From assembly GCA_035630195.1 (NCBI GenBank), contig DASQLD010000129.1, positions 1 through 14,915 on the forward strand: 14,915 nt of DNA, given 5' to 3'. Under the pieces are notes generated by a model, which made no database searches, was not told the origin of the DNA, and saw only the letters and a list, made by a program, of their open reading frames with translations. The DNA is from DASQDN01 sp035630195. GTDB lineage: Bacteria > Acidobacteriota > Terriglobia > Bryobacterales > Bryobacteraceae. Position numbers and translations under genes: made by a program. Below, in pieces: positions 1-8,215 of this stretch. Position 1 is the first letter of the stretch. Every line of letters begins with the position of its first letter.

Positions 1-1
1 G

Positions 2-193
2 ATCCGACGTCATTCAGGATTCTTTCACTTCGATCCTGACACCCGCGCTTTCTGTATGATCACGGTTCCCGCGCCTTGGCGCGATACACCAGGACCGACA
101 TGGCAACTCGTCGCTGCGATGATGCGCAACCAGCGCCACGAACTTGAGGAACGTCCTCCCGCTCAACCGGCGCAGCAGCGACTGACGTTCTAA
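2..193 (+). CDS. C-terminal fragment of an unrecognised protein, truncated by window start
   Basis: A reading frame is open from the window edge to a TAA at 191-193, giving 63 residues with no start inside a long upstream context. The peptide reads HFDPDTRAFCMITVPAPW near its beginning and ends in a polar, Gln/Pro-rich tail (EERPPAQPAQQRLTF). I do not recognise the family. The stop lies two bases before the end of the minus-strand DUF1501 gene at 196, so the two genes would converge almost without a gap, which is common in compact bacterial genomes. Caution: the opposite strand is also open over most of this stretch, so length alone is weak evidence. Confidence 0.4.
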   Translation: MRRHSGFFHFDPDTRAFCMITVPAPWRDTPGPTWQLVAAMMRNQRHELEERPPAQPAQQRLTF

Positions 194-195
194 AA

Positions 196-1602
196 CTAAG
201 CCACCATCTCGCGAATCACGTTTCCGGCAACATCCGTTAGTCGCATATGCCGCCCGTTATGGAAGTATGTCAACTTCTCGTGATTCAGACCGAGTTGATT
301 GAGCACTGTCGCATGAACATCGTTGATCGACTTGCGATCCTCGACAGCAGCATAGCCGAAGTCGTCGGTAGCGCCGATCACCGTACCGCCTTTAATGCCA
401 CCGCCGGCGAGCCAGATCGAGAAGCCCAGCGGATTATGATCGCGCCCCGTCATTTTCTGGGAGATCGGCATGCGTCCGAACTCACCGTGCCAGATCACGA
501 GAGTCGAGTCGAGCAAGCCCCTACTCTTTAGATCCGTCAAGAGACCCGCAATCGGCTTGTCTGTCTCCATGCAATGCATCTCATGGTTCTCTTTGAGATC
601 CCAATGGGCATCCCAACTCTCCCCGAAATTTCCGCCGCCCGAGAAGATCTGCACGAATCGCACGCCGCGCTCAACTAGCCTCCGCGCCATCAGGCACTGG
701 CGACCTACGTACTCCGTCTCCTTTGCGTCCACTCCATACAAGGCGCGCGTCGCAGCCGACTCTTTGTCTACATCGACAGCATCGACAGCGTGCGATTGCA
801 TCCGAAAGGCAAGCTCATAGGACTGAATGCGCGCGGATAATTCCGTATCGTCCGGATTCTTCGCGAGGTGCTTTTCATTGAGGCTCTTGAGGAGATCGAG
901 CCATTTACGCTGCCTTTCCGGAGTGATATCCTTCGGAGGCTTCAGATCAACGATCGGATCGCCCGTCGATCGGAATGGGGTGCCTTGGAACGCAGCGGGC
1001 ATGAAGCCGTTGCCCCAGTTCGGCGCTCCACCAATTGGACCGCCACGCCAATCGGAAAACACCACGAACGCCGGTAGATTCTGGTTCTCCGTGCCGAGGC
1101 CGTAGGTCACCCAACTGCCCATGCTCGGATAGCCGGCCTGGATAAACCCGGTGTTCATCTGGAACAGCGCCGGTCCATGATCGTTGCTGATCGAATACAT
1201 CGATCGGATCAGCGCAATATCATCGACCTTCTTGGCTACGTACGGAAACAGGTCCGACACTTCAATACCGCTCTGTCCGTGTTTACGAAAGTTCCACAGC
1301 GAAGGCATTAGGCCGCCAGGGTGGCCTTGCGATACGACAACCTCGCCTTTGCCAGTGAGCGCCTCGCCTTGCCGTTCCCGCAACAGAGGTTTCGGATCGA
1401 ATGTGTCTACGTGACTTACACCGCCATAGCAAAAGACCGAGATTACAGCCTTCGCTTTGCCCGGAAAGTGCGAGGCCCTTTTAGCGAGAGGCGCGGTGGG
1501 GTCGACCTCTCCGCCCGCTAGCAATTGTTGAAGCGCAATCGAAGCAATACCGCCGCCGGTGGCCTGCAGCATCTGTCGACGGGTAAGAAATCGTGTACTC
1601 AT
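196..1602 (-). CDS. DUF1501 family protein, Tat-exported (sulfatase-like fold)
   Basis: 468 residues. The N-terminus MSTRFLTRRQMLQATGGG carries a twin-arginine leader (RR at 8-9) followed by a short hydrophobic stretch, so the protein is predicted to be exported folded. Family hallmarks are visible: GGVSHVDTFDPKP at 60-72, GEFGRMP at 373-379, a GRDHNP-containing block from 386 and a C-terminal HATVLNQLGLNHEKL block at 430-444. DUF1501 proteins are distantly related to the alkaline phosphatase/sulfatase superfamily; their substrate is not established. The start overlaps the stop of the upstream DUF1553 gene in an ATGA (1599-1602) and no Shine-Dalgarno sequence precedes it, so translation is probably coupled. 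Pairing with a DUF1549/DUF1553 gene is the usual arrangement in Planctomycetota and Acidobacteriota. Confidence 0.93.
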   Translation of the reverse strand: MSTRFLTRRQMLQATGGGIASIALQQLLAGGEVDPTAPLAKRASHFPGKAKAVISVFCYGGVSHVDTFDPKPLLRERQGEALTGKGEVVVSQGHPGGLMPSLWNFRKHGQSGIEVSDLFPYVAKKVDDIALIRSMYSISNDHGPALFQMNTGFIQAGYPSMGSWVTYGLGTENQNLPAFVVFSDWRGGPIGGAPNWGNGFMPAAFQGTPFRSTGDPIVDLKPPKDITPERQRKWLDLLKSLNEKHLAKNPDDTELSARIQSYELAFRMQSHAVDAVDVDKESAATRALYGVDAKETEYVGRQCLMARRLVERGVRFVQIFSGGGNFGESWDAHWDLKENHEMHCMETDKPIAGLLTDLKSRGLLDSTLVIWHGEFGRMPISQKMTGRDHNPLGFSIWLAGGGIKGGTVIGATDDFGYAAVEDRKSINDVHATVLNQLGLNHEKLTYFHNGRHMRLTDVAGNVIREMVA

Positions 1603-4082
1603 GGGATAAATGCAAACTCGTTCAGGTTAATAACTGTCTGGCAGAAGTCCGCTAGAGCGTTCGGGCCAGTCTTCAGGAATGCGACCGATTCATCGCGTTC
1701 CTTGGCGGTGGGCTTTCGGCTTAGCGCGAGCTGGAAGGCGAGATCGACCTGCTCGGACGGATCCGTTCCCGCTTCCCGCTTAAGCCTTTCGGCAAACATG
1801 TTGGCTTCCATCAAAACGAATGCGTTGTTCATCAGGATCAGCGCCTGTGGAGCGATTGTGCTGCGATTACGACGAGCGCACGAGCTGACGCTATCGGGAC
1901 GATCGAAGGCATCGAGCATCGGCAGCGGAATCGACCGCTTCACGAACACATAGACACTTCGTCTCCAAGTGGAAGGATCGGAATCGGGCTTGCCGTGCCA
2001 GGTGCGTTTCGAGCTCGATTGGAACAGAGCCGGATCAATGTACGGCAGGACAGCCGGTCCGCCGACTGTGCGATCCAGATTGCCTGAGACCGCGAGGATT
2101 GCATCGCGAATCCCCTCGCCCTCGATGCGCCGGCGAGGCATACGCCACAGATATTTGTTGTCGCGATCGATCGCTACGTTGGCGGCGATATCATCAGAAG
2201 CCATCTGATAGCTGTCTGAGTTCATGATGAGCCTGTGCATCGTTTTGATGCTCCAGCCCTTCTGAACGAACTCTGTCGTCAGCCAGTCGAGCAGCTCGGG
2301 ATGCGTGGGACGTTCGCCCATTTTGCCGAAGTTATTCGGCGTGCGCACCAGACCTTCGCCGAAATGTTGCTGCCAGATGCGGTTGACCATCACGCGAGCG
2401 GTCAGCGGATTGTCAGCCGAGGCGACCCACTCGGCAAAACCGCGCCGACGCCAGCTTGTCTTGGCATCCTCGGGCGGCGGCGAGAACGACCAATCGGATT
2501 TGCTCGCGACACTGAGAACACCCGGCCCCATCAAGCTACCTTTCTGGCCAGGACTACCTCTGTACAGAAAGTGCGACGGCGGGGCTTCACGGCCCGGCTC
2601 CGTCACCGACATCGCTGTCGCGTACTGTTTCGGTCTCTGTTCGTCGATCTCCTTGACTTTGGCAGTCAGCTCCTTGTGACGCTCGCGGTCCTCGGTAGAT
2701 AGCGCAGCCATTAGATCCATCGGGTCGATATTGAGAGTCTTCTCCACCTGAATTGCATTCAGCTTCTGGCCTTCCGTCCGCTTCTCGGGTGGAGTCCGCA
2801 AAGCCAGTTGAATGTACTCCGGCAGCTTTGCTTTCTTCTCGGCCATCAATCGATCTTTGTAGGGCTGCTCCAATTGCTTGATCTGCTGTTTCCAGGGAGT
2901 CTGGAGTTCATCGAAGCGCTTCTGCTCGGCCTTGAATCGAGCTACCTCGTCATCTCCAACCAGAGGGTAGTCGGTCGGCTTGGCAGGGACGAAGACTGCT
3001 TGCATGCGGTAGTAGTCTTTCTGCGGGATCGGATCGAACTTGTGGTTGTGGCAGCGGGCGCAACCCACCGTAACGCCCAAAAATGCGTTCGAGGTGGTGC
3101 TCACCAAGTCGTCTAACTCGTCGAGCCGTGTCTGCTCGTTCTTGAGATTGTTCTCCATCCCAAGCCGTAGATATCCCGTGGCCGTGCGCGCTTCCGCTGA
3201 ATCCGGCCAGATCTCATCTCCGGCAAGCTGCTCTTTTACAAACCGGTCGTATGGTTTGTCCGAGTTGAAAGCCTGAACGACATAGTCGCGATAACGCCAT
3301 GCGGTGGGACGATCGCGATCGTACTCGAAACCGCCTGAGTCGGCGTATCGCACTACATCCAGCCAATGACGCCCCCAGCGCTCTCCATAATGAGGCGACG
3401 CTAACAACTCATCCACGACCTTGGCAAACGCCTCTGGAGCCTTGTCATTTATGAACGCATTTACCTGCGCAGGCGTCGGTGGCAGACCGGTCAGGTCGAG
3501 ATATGCTCTGCGAATCAAACTCCGCCGGTCGGCAGCCGGTGATGGCTTCAAACCTTTCGACCGCATTGCATCGAGCAGAAATGCATCGACGGGATTCTTG
3601 GCTCCGATGGCTGGGACTAAAGGGCGGACAGGAGCGCGGAATGCCCAGAATTGCCGCTCTTCGGGAAGAATAGGACGTTCCTCCATCTTTGCGAGTGCAG
3701 CTTTCGCGTCGTCGTCGCTCTTAGGTGCTGTCGTAGTCTCTGCTGCGGAGGCCGGCATGGCAGCGCCTTCTTCAATCCATTTGCGAAGGGCTGCTATGTC
3801 GCTGTCCGACAACTTCTTTCCCGGCGGCATCGACGGATTTTCGATGCCCGCCACGAACCGAAACAACCTACTCTTGTCCGGACTACCAGGGTCCAAGGCG
3901 GGACCGTGCTCGCCGCCCGTCAGCATCGCTTCGCGGGTGCGGAGATCGAGGTTCGACATCTTCAGCGCGGCGCCGTGACATGTGACGCAATTCTTCTGTA
4001 TTATCGAAATCGCGTTGTCGGCTGTAGTTTGCGCAATAGCTGAGGCGGTCCAAACAAGAGCTACGAGGCAATTGCGTTTCAT
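1599..4082 (-). CDS. PSCyt1-DUF1549-DUF1553 (PSD1) cytochrome-like protein, exported
   Basis: 827 residues with a Sec-type signal peptide (MKRNCLVALVWTASAIAQ). Domains in order: a planctomycete-type cytochrome c domain (about 22-107) with heme motif CVTCH at 32-36 and a candidate distal Met in MPPG (M85); a DUF1549/PSCyt2 domain (about 150-360) with LDLTGLPPTP and HYGERWGRHWLDVVRYADS, containing a second CxxCH (CARCH, 341-345, followed by NHKFDP); a charged, coiled-coil-prone linker (about 380-490); and a C-terminal DUF1553 domain (about 545-800) with NPLTARVMVNRIWQQHFG and STIAPQALILMNN. A periplasmic heme-dependent redox role is likely; the substrate is unknown. It starts 40 bp after the TonB receptor stop and is coupled by an ATGA overlap to DUF1501. 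No clear Shine-Dalgarno precedes its ATG. Confidence 0.93.
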   Translation of the reverse strand: MKRNCLVALVWTASAIAQTTADNAISIIQKNCVTCHGAALKMSNLDLRTREAMLTGGEHGPALDPGSPDKSRLFRFVAGIENPSMPPGKKLSDSDIAALRKWIEEGAAMPASAAETTTAPKSDDDAKAALAKMEERPILPEERQFWAFRAPVRPLVPAIGAKNPVDAFLLDAMRSKGLKPSPAADRRSLIRRAYLDLTGLPPTPAQVNAFINDKAPEAFAKVVDELLASPHYGERWGRHWLDVVRYADSGGFEYDRDRPTAWRYRDYVVQAFNSDKPYDRFVKEQLAGDEIWPDSAEARTATGYLRLGMENNLKNEQTRLDELDDLVSTTSNAFLGVTVGCARCHNHKFDPIPQKDYYRMQAVFVPAKPTDYPLVGDDEVARFKAEQKRFDELQTPWKQQIKQLEQPYKDRLMAEKKAKLPEYIQLALRTPPEKRTEGQKLNAIQVEKTLNIDPMDLMAALSTEDRERHKELTAKVKEIDEQRPKQYATAMSVTEPGREAPPSHFLYRGSPGQKGSLMGPGVLSVASKSDWSFSPPPEDAKTSWRRRGFAEWVASADNPLTARVMVNRIWQQHFGEGLVRTPNNFGKMGERPTHPELLDWLTTEFVQKGWSIKTMHRLIMNSDSYQMASDDIAANVAIDRDNKYLWRMPRRRIEGEGIRDAILAVSGNLDRTVGGPAVLPYIDPALFQSSSKRTWHGKPDSDPSTWRRSVYVFVKRSIPLPMLDAFDRPDSVSSCARRNRSTIAPQALILMNNAFVLMEANMFAERLKREAGTDPSEQVDLAFQLALSRKPTAKERDESVAFLKTGPNALADFCQTVINLNEFAFIP

Positions 4083-4120
4083 TCGAGGTACTATTCTATT
4101 CTCTCAAAAAACGCGTCTTC

Positions 4121-4134
4121 TATCAGAACTGATA
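4121..4134 (-). terminator. Inverted repeat over the receptor stop codon, followed by a T6 run (possible weak terminator or attenuator)
   Basis: On the minus strand the receptor ends in TATCAG-TT-CTGATA, a perfect 6-bp inverted repeat spanning the TGA stop. Nine bases later comes a run of six T (plus positions 4106-4111). The stem is short and AT-rich and the T run is not adjacent, so a true terminator is doubtful; partial attenuation between receptor and downstream genes is possible. Confidence 0.22.
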
Positions 4135-5900
4135 CCTCAGCATCATCTGCATGTTACGAGGAGTATTGTTCAGGGCCCTGATCTGTCCGAAATTAGGATT
4201 GATGCGGTATCCTGCGACGCTCGTGTCGATCAATGTCAAATTCGGCGCGCCAAATTGGACCCGGTTGAACAAGTTGTAAATCTCAGCCCGGAACTGCAGT
4301 TCATGACCGCGATCCTTGCCGAAGATCTTCGTGTTTTTAACAAAAGCCATGTCGAAGTTCTTCTGTCCGTGAAGGCGGAATGTGTTGCGTCCCAGTGAGC
4401 CGACGGCTCCTGTGCCCGGCAGGAATGGATAACTGCGATTCGGGACATTCGAAGCGTTGGGGAAGAACGCCGACGTAGACACCTGATCCATGGAAAACTG
4501 GCGACCTGTCTCGGGATTAACACGAGCATTGTCCATCGACCGGAAGAGCACGCTTGGATCGGCAAGGTACGGCCGATCGCCGCCAATACCATCGGCATTC
4601 ATGTCATAGCCGAGCACGACCGTTACCGGATTGCCATATCCGAGCGTCACGGTTCCGTTCATCTCCCTACCGCCGATCAGATGGCCGACGAATCCGGATT
4701 GCCCCTTGCCGAACGGGAACTGATAGGTGTAGCTGGCGACGAAACGTTGCGGTTGGTCGAGGCGGGACGGACCTCGATTGCCTTTTGGTCCTAAGGTCTC
4801 GCTAATCAAGAAGTTCGTGTCTCCAGCGCCGACGAAGGTCGCCTCCGAACCCGTATCGATATTCTTTGACCACGTGTAACTGAGCTGAGCCGACAAACCC
4901 TGTGACAGGCGCTTGGTCCAAAAGGCTTGAAGCGCATTGTAGTAAGTCCACGCATTGTTAGAGATTCCGAAAATGGCCCCGTAACGACCATCGGGGCGGC
5001 GTGGGTTGGTGCGTAGCTGGCTCAACGAGATGAAACCGGGAGCAGGATTCGCATTGAACAGATTCGGATCGATTTGGTCGAACCGAACTCCCGGAAAATT
5101 GGCGGTTCCGGCATATGTCGTCGGAACGGTCGAGGTCACCGGAAACTGAGCCCGGTTCCGCGCATCGTACTGAATGAATCCGATGCCTCGATTGCCGAGA
5201 TAAGAGATTGAAAGGCCAGAATCCCAGGGAAGCGCCCGTTCCAACGTGAGGTTCCATTGCTGGGTGTAAGGATTGCGCAAACCTGGGTCGGGAGATACGA
5301 GGACTACCTGTGCGGTCGGTGGACCTGGTTGGAAAACATAGTTGCCGAGCGGGTTTGCCACCGACATTTCAGGGTTCGCAAACGTCAGTGTCGCTCCCTG
5401 CGGCGGATTGAATCTTACTGTCACGCCACCCTGGGCAAAGATCGATTGGAAGATCCGACCGTGAAAAATTCCGTAGCCGCCGCGCACGACAAGATTACCT
5501 TGCTCTCCAGCGATCGCGCCGAGCAGACCATCTTGCCAGTTCGGCGCGTAAGCGAAACCAAACCGCGGCTCGATATAGGAGTCAGCACCATAGCCGAGAT
5601 CGACAAGATTATTTACTTCGGTCGGGTTTCCGACATATTCGAAGCGGGCGCCGAGATCGAGACTGAATGTCGGACTGACGCGGAATTGGTCCTGAACGTA
5701 CAGATTTACTTCCGTCGTGCGATAGCCGTTGTATTTTGGGCCGAACCCCTGCTGATAGGTCTGCACTACACCCCGAGCAAAATTCTCTACGGTTGAGAAC
5801 GCGCCGGCGGCATTGAAGGTCCAGAACCCACGATGCATCTGCTCGATGTTTTCGTTGAGCTGATAGCCGCGTGTGTCTGTCCCGAAGCGGATGTTGTGTG
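4123..5900 (-). CDS. Receptor segment 3: C-terminal beta-barrel
   Basis: The last 592 or so residues of the receptor lie in a third frame, from THNIRFGTDTRGYQ to NMQMMLRYQF. Barrel features include VNLYVQDQFRVSPTFSLDLG, repeated aromatic-rich strands, and FRAEIYNLFNRVQFGAPN near the end. The frame is open upstream to 6123, but residues before THNIRFG are Arg/His-rich out-of-frame sequence, so an ORF called from 6123 has a false N-terminus. On its own this piece lacks a signal peptide and plug and could not work. Confidence 0.8.
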
Positions 5901-7225
5901 TTTGCTGCCGAGTTGCGTCGCGACGTTGTAGACGTATTGGAAGTCGTTCTGCACGCGCTTCAGGGGATACTGCCCGGCGTTGCCAATGTTCGTCGGAGTG
6001 TTGGCGCCGGTGAAGGAAACAATCGGCACATTGTCGCCATCGACCAGGCCCACCAGCATGTTTCTGCGGCCAAAACCGAAACGCCCTTCGCCGCTCCACC
6101 GCGGTGAGAAGATATGTGTCCAAGTCAGTCCAGCGTTCTGAAAGGCGTGATCCTGCTTCGCATTCTGACCGCGAACAAGCTCCTCATTCTGGATCAACGT
6201 ATCGCCATATTGATAGCGGCCGTATAGGATATCTCTTTCGCTGATGTTGTAATCTACGCGGCCCGTCATGTCCTGGTTCTGGTTCGTCCTCTTAACGCTG
6301 GCGGTGTATCCATAAGGATTTGTGACTGTGTTGTTGGGAGCCACGTTTGGATATCGGTCGATAATGCTTTGCACCCATGCGCGGCGCTCGGCTGCATCTG
6401 GAAGACTTGGATCGACGCGAGGCGTACGGAACTCCGGCGGAATAAGACTGATCGTCGAGTTGGCCGATCCCGGCGACCAAAACCGTTCGTAGCTGCCGAA
6501 GAAAAATAGCTTGTCTTTCACAATGGGCCCTCCGAAAACACCACCTGGCCGATGAGTTTTCGAGCTAGGAACGACCACGTTCGGCACGAGATTGCCCGTC
6601 CCCGGATCGATTCTGCTTCCCGCGGCGTTCTGAAAATACGTGCGGGCATTCAACGCCGTGTTTGTGAGCTGCCAGTAGGCTTCCCCATGAAAATCATTTG
6701 TGCCGCTCTTCGTTTGAACTAGTACGATGGCGCCGGCGCCACGCCCAAATTCCGCCGTGAAGTTATTCGTCAGAACCTGAAACTCTTTTATTGTGCTGAT
6801 GTTCACCGACTGTCGATTCTGATTTTCCGAATTATCGTCGTTCGCGATCCCATCCGTCTGAAAGATAGCCGAGCGTGTCCCCGTGCCGTTAAAAGAGGCT
6901 GAGCTCCCGCTTGAAAGCGTGAAGTTATCCTGCCCAGCCGTAGGGTTCGATTGGAAGCCGGGAATGATTCGGAAGAGCTGACGGAAGTCGCGACCGGCAA
7001 TCGGGATCGTTTCGATCAAATCCTCGTTGACGGAGCGCCGGATCTGTCCGCTGGTGACATCAACAATTGGCGCCGCGTCACTGATCGTGATCGCCTGCTG
7101 GGTGCCTGCAACTGCAACGTTGATGTTGAGTACAGTTGTCCGGTTCAACTCGATTGTGGCCCGTGATGTCTGCGATTGAAATCCTGCCGCTTCGATGGAT
7201 ACATCGTATGTTCCGAGCGCCAAGT
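5901..7225 (-). CDS. Receptor segment 2: end of regulatory-like domain, plug and first part of barrel
   Basis: About 441 residues continue the receptor in the second frame. They begin with LALGTYDVSIEAAGF, the expected completion of the regulatory-like domain, then the plug (ETIPIAGRDFRQLFRIIPGF; IKEFQVLTNNFTAEFGRGAG; VQTKSGTNDFHGEAYW) and early barrel strands (GGPIVKDKLFFFGSYERF, LTWTHIFSPRWSGEGRFGFG). The frame stays open to 5787, but beyond LGSK the residues (HTTSASGQTHAAIS) no longer resemble a barrel. Its upstream ATG at 7409 is not the real start. Confidence 0.8.
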
Positions 7226-7420
7226 AGGAATGTGAAAGAAACCTTCTGTATTGGACTCCGATGAACGAACAGTGCCGGTGTTGATCTCTTTTACCCTGAC
7301 TTGTGCTGCCGGAATCACTGCTCCCGCCGGATCCGTAATCCGTCCCTCCAGAGTTCCAGTCACCGTTTGCGCCGAAACAGACAATACCATTAGCGACAAA
7401 CCAAACCATTTGCAGAGCAT
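7226..7420 (-). CDS. Receptor segment 1: signal peptide and start of regulatory-like domain
   Basis: The first 65 residues of the receptor lie in this frame: MLCKWFGLSLMVLSVSAQ is a signal peptide, followed by TGTLEGRITDPAGAVIPAAQ, the opening strand pattern of a carboxypeptidase-regulatory-like domain, up to GFFHIP. After P65 the frame leaves the family pattern (TWRSEHTMYPSK) and stops at 7145. Confidence 0.75.
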
Positions 7421-7431
7421 CTCCCCCGCTT

Positions 7432-7452
7432 CTCCTTTGTAATTAGGTTATA
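7432..7452 (-). promoter_or_regulatory. Candidate -10 box and ribosome binding site of the receptor operon
   Basis: On the minus strand TATAAC (plus positions 7447-7452) lies about 27 bases before the receptor ATG, followed by AAGGAG at 7432-7437. No convincing -35 box was seen at the right spacing. The 92-bp gap 7421-7512 also has to hold any promoter for the divergent gene at 7513. Confidence 0.3.
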
Positions 7453-7512
7453 CGTTCGAGCGGCCTTCAAGTCCCGAGATGTACGATAGACATCGCATCA
7501 TCACTGTTTCTT

Positions 7513-8178
7513 ATGGCTACACGAAAAAAGCAAGCCGACACCAGCCCTTCGGAAGTCTCCGCGTCCGCTATCCGAGGCTTTCTCCAGCAATCTGCCGAAA
7601 TGCAGTCCTGGACAGTGGACGATCTCTCCAAGACACTCAGTATCGATAAAGCGGCAGCGAAGAGCGTGCTCGCGACAATGCAGATGGTCGGATATATCGA
7701 GCCGTCAGGTTCCCGCTACCGCAATACCGAAGCTGGAAATGCCATCGCGAAGGTTTCGAAAGCGAAACCGATCAAAAAGGCCACTGCGGAAAAGGCGCTG
7801 GAAGAGTTCAAGAAGCGCGCAAGGGACGTGAATCTCGAAACTGCCTACCTTTATGCCGTCGAAAAGATTGTTTTATTTGGTCCGTTTCTTGAGGGCGCAG
7901 ATAAAATCAAGGACGTTGACGTCGCGGTCGAACTCTCCCCGAAAGAACGAAACAAAGCCAAACTAGAGGAGCGCGTAACTAAGCAGGTCGAGGAAGCGGA
8001 GGCTGGTGGGAAGCGCTTCAAGAGTTTCGCAGACCGCCGGGCTTGGGGAAAAAACAAGGTGCTGGAATACCTCAAAGGCAAATCGCGGTCTCTGGCACTG
8101 TACACGCTCAATGAGGACATCCTCACACGACCGCACAAGATTATATATACCCGCGGTGGCGCAAAGGATCACGGTTAA
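7513..8178 (+). CDS. Winged-helix plus nucleotidyltransferase-like domain protein
   Basis: 221 residues, cytoplasmic, no signal peptide. Residues about 15-75 look like a winged helix-turn-helix (AIRGFLQQSAEMQSWTVDDL, then AAAKSVLATMQMVGYIEPSG with a wing-like SRYRNTEAGN). After a Lys/Ala-rich linker, residues about 105-145 match the core of a minimal nucleotidyltransferase domain: KIVLFGPFLEGADKIKDVDV. The usual GS of the GSxxxG loop is GP here (123-124), while the DxD acidic pair (D134, D136) is kept. The rest (150-221) is basic and helical. The function is unknown: nucleotide transfer to a protein or RNA, or DNA binding with a degenerate catalytic domain, are both possible. No Shine-Dalgarno precedes the ATG; a TACGAT at 7482-7487 could be a -10 box. 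The next gene follows after 37 bp. Confidence 0.8.
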   Translation: MATRKKQADTSPSEVSASAIRGFLQQSAEMQSWTVDDLSKTLSIDKAAAKSVLATMQMVGYIEPSGSRYRNTEAGNAIAKVSKAKPIKKATAEKALEEFKKRARDVNLETAYLYAVEKIVLFGPFLEGADKIKDVDVAVELSPKERNKAKLEERVTKQVEEAEAGGKRFKSFADRRAWGKNKVLEYLKGKSRSLALYTLNEDILTRPHKIIYTRGGAKDHG

Positions 8179-8215
8179 CGGCAAACAACTGTGAGATGCA
8201 GGCGTCCATACTTCT

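Larger units (their letters stand above)
4123..7420 (-). pseudogene. TonB-dependent receptor with carboxypeptidase-regulatory-like N-terminus, broken by two frameshifts
   Basis: The gene begins at the ATG at 7418-7420, with AAGGAG at 7432-7437 upstream. It encodes an outer-membrane, TonB-dependent transporter that would import a large substrate. The reading changes frame at about 7224-7228 and again at about 5901-5903, each time needing one extra base. With both bases restored the protein is 1099 residues: signal peptide, carboxypeptidase-regulatory-like beta domain (about 20-95), plug domain (about 115-250) and a barrel ending in LRYQF, the terminal aromatic typical of barrel assembly. This length is normal for acidobacterial receptors of this type. 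Either the gene is a recent pseudogene or the assembly has two indel errors; everything else about it looks conserved, which favours error or very recent decay. The ATG at 7409 in the second frame is spurious. Confidence 0.85.

Noticed and set aside
3421..3978. Plus-strand frame of 185 residues opposite the DUF1549/DUF1553 gene
   Set aside because: Shadow of the cytochrome-like coding region, low-complexity Ser/Ala/Arg composition, no motif.
5895..7232. Programmed ribosomal frameshifting as the cause of the two receptor frame changes
   Set aside because: Neither site shows an X-XXY-YYZ slippery heptamer, and two separate -1 shifts in one receptor gene would be without precedent that I know of. 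Base loss or sequencing error is simpler.
5787..7409. A 540-residue minus-strand frame starting with MVWFVANGIVC, taken as a complete protein
   Set aside because: Its first about 60 and last about 35 residues are out-of-frame translation; the real start with signal peptide is at 7420 in another frame, and the barrel continues in a third frame.
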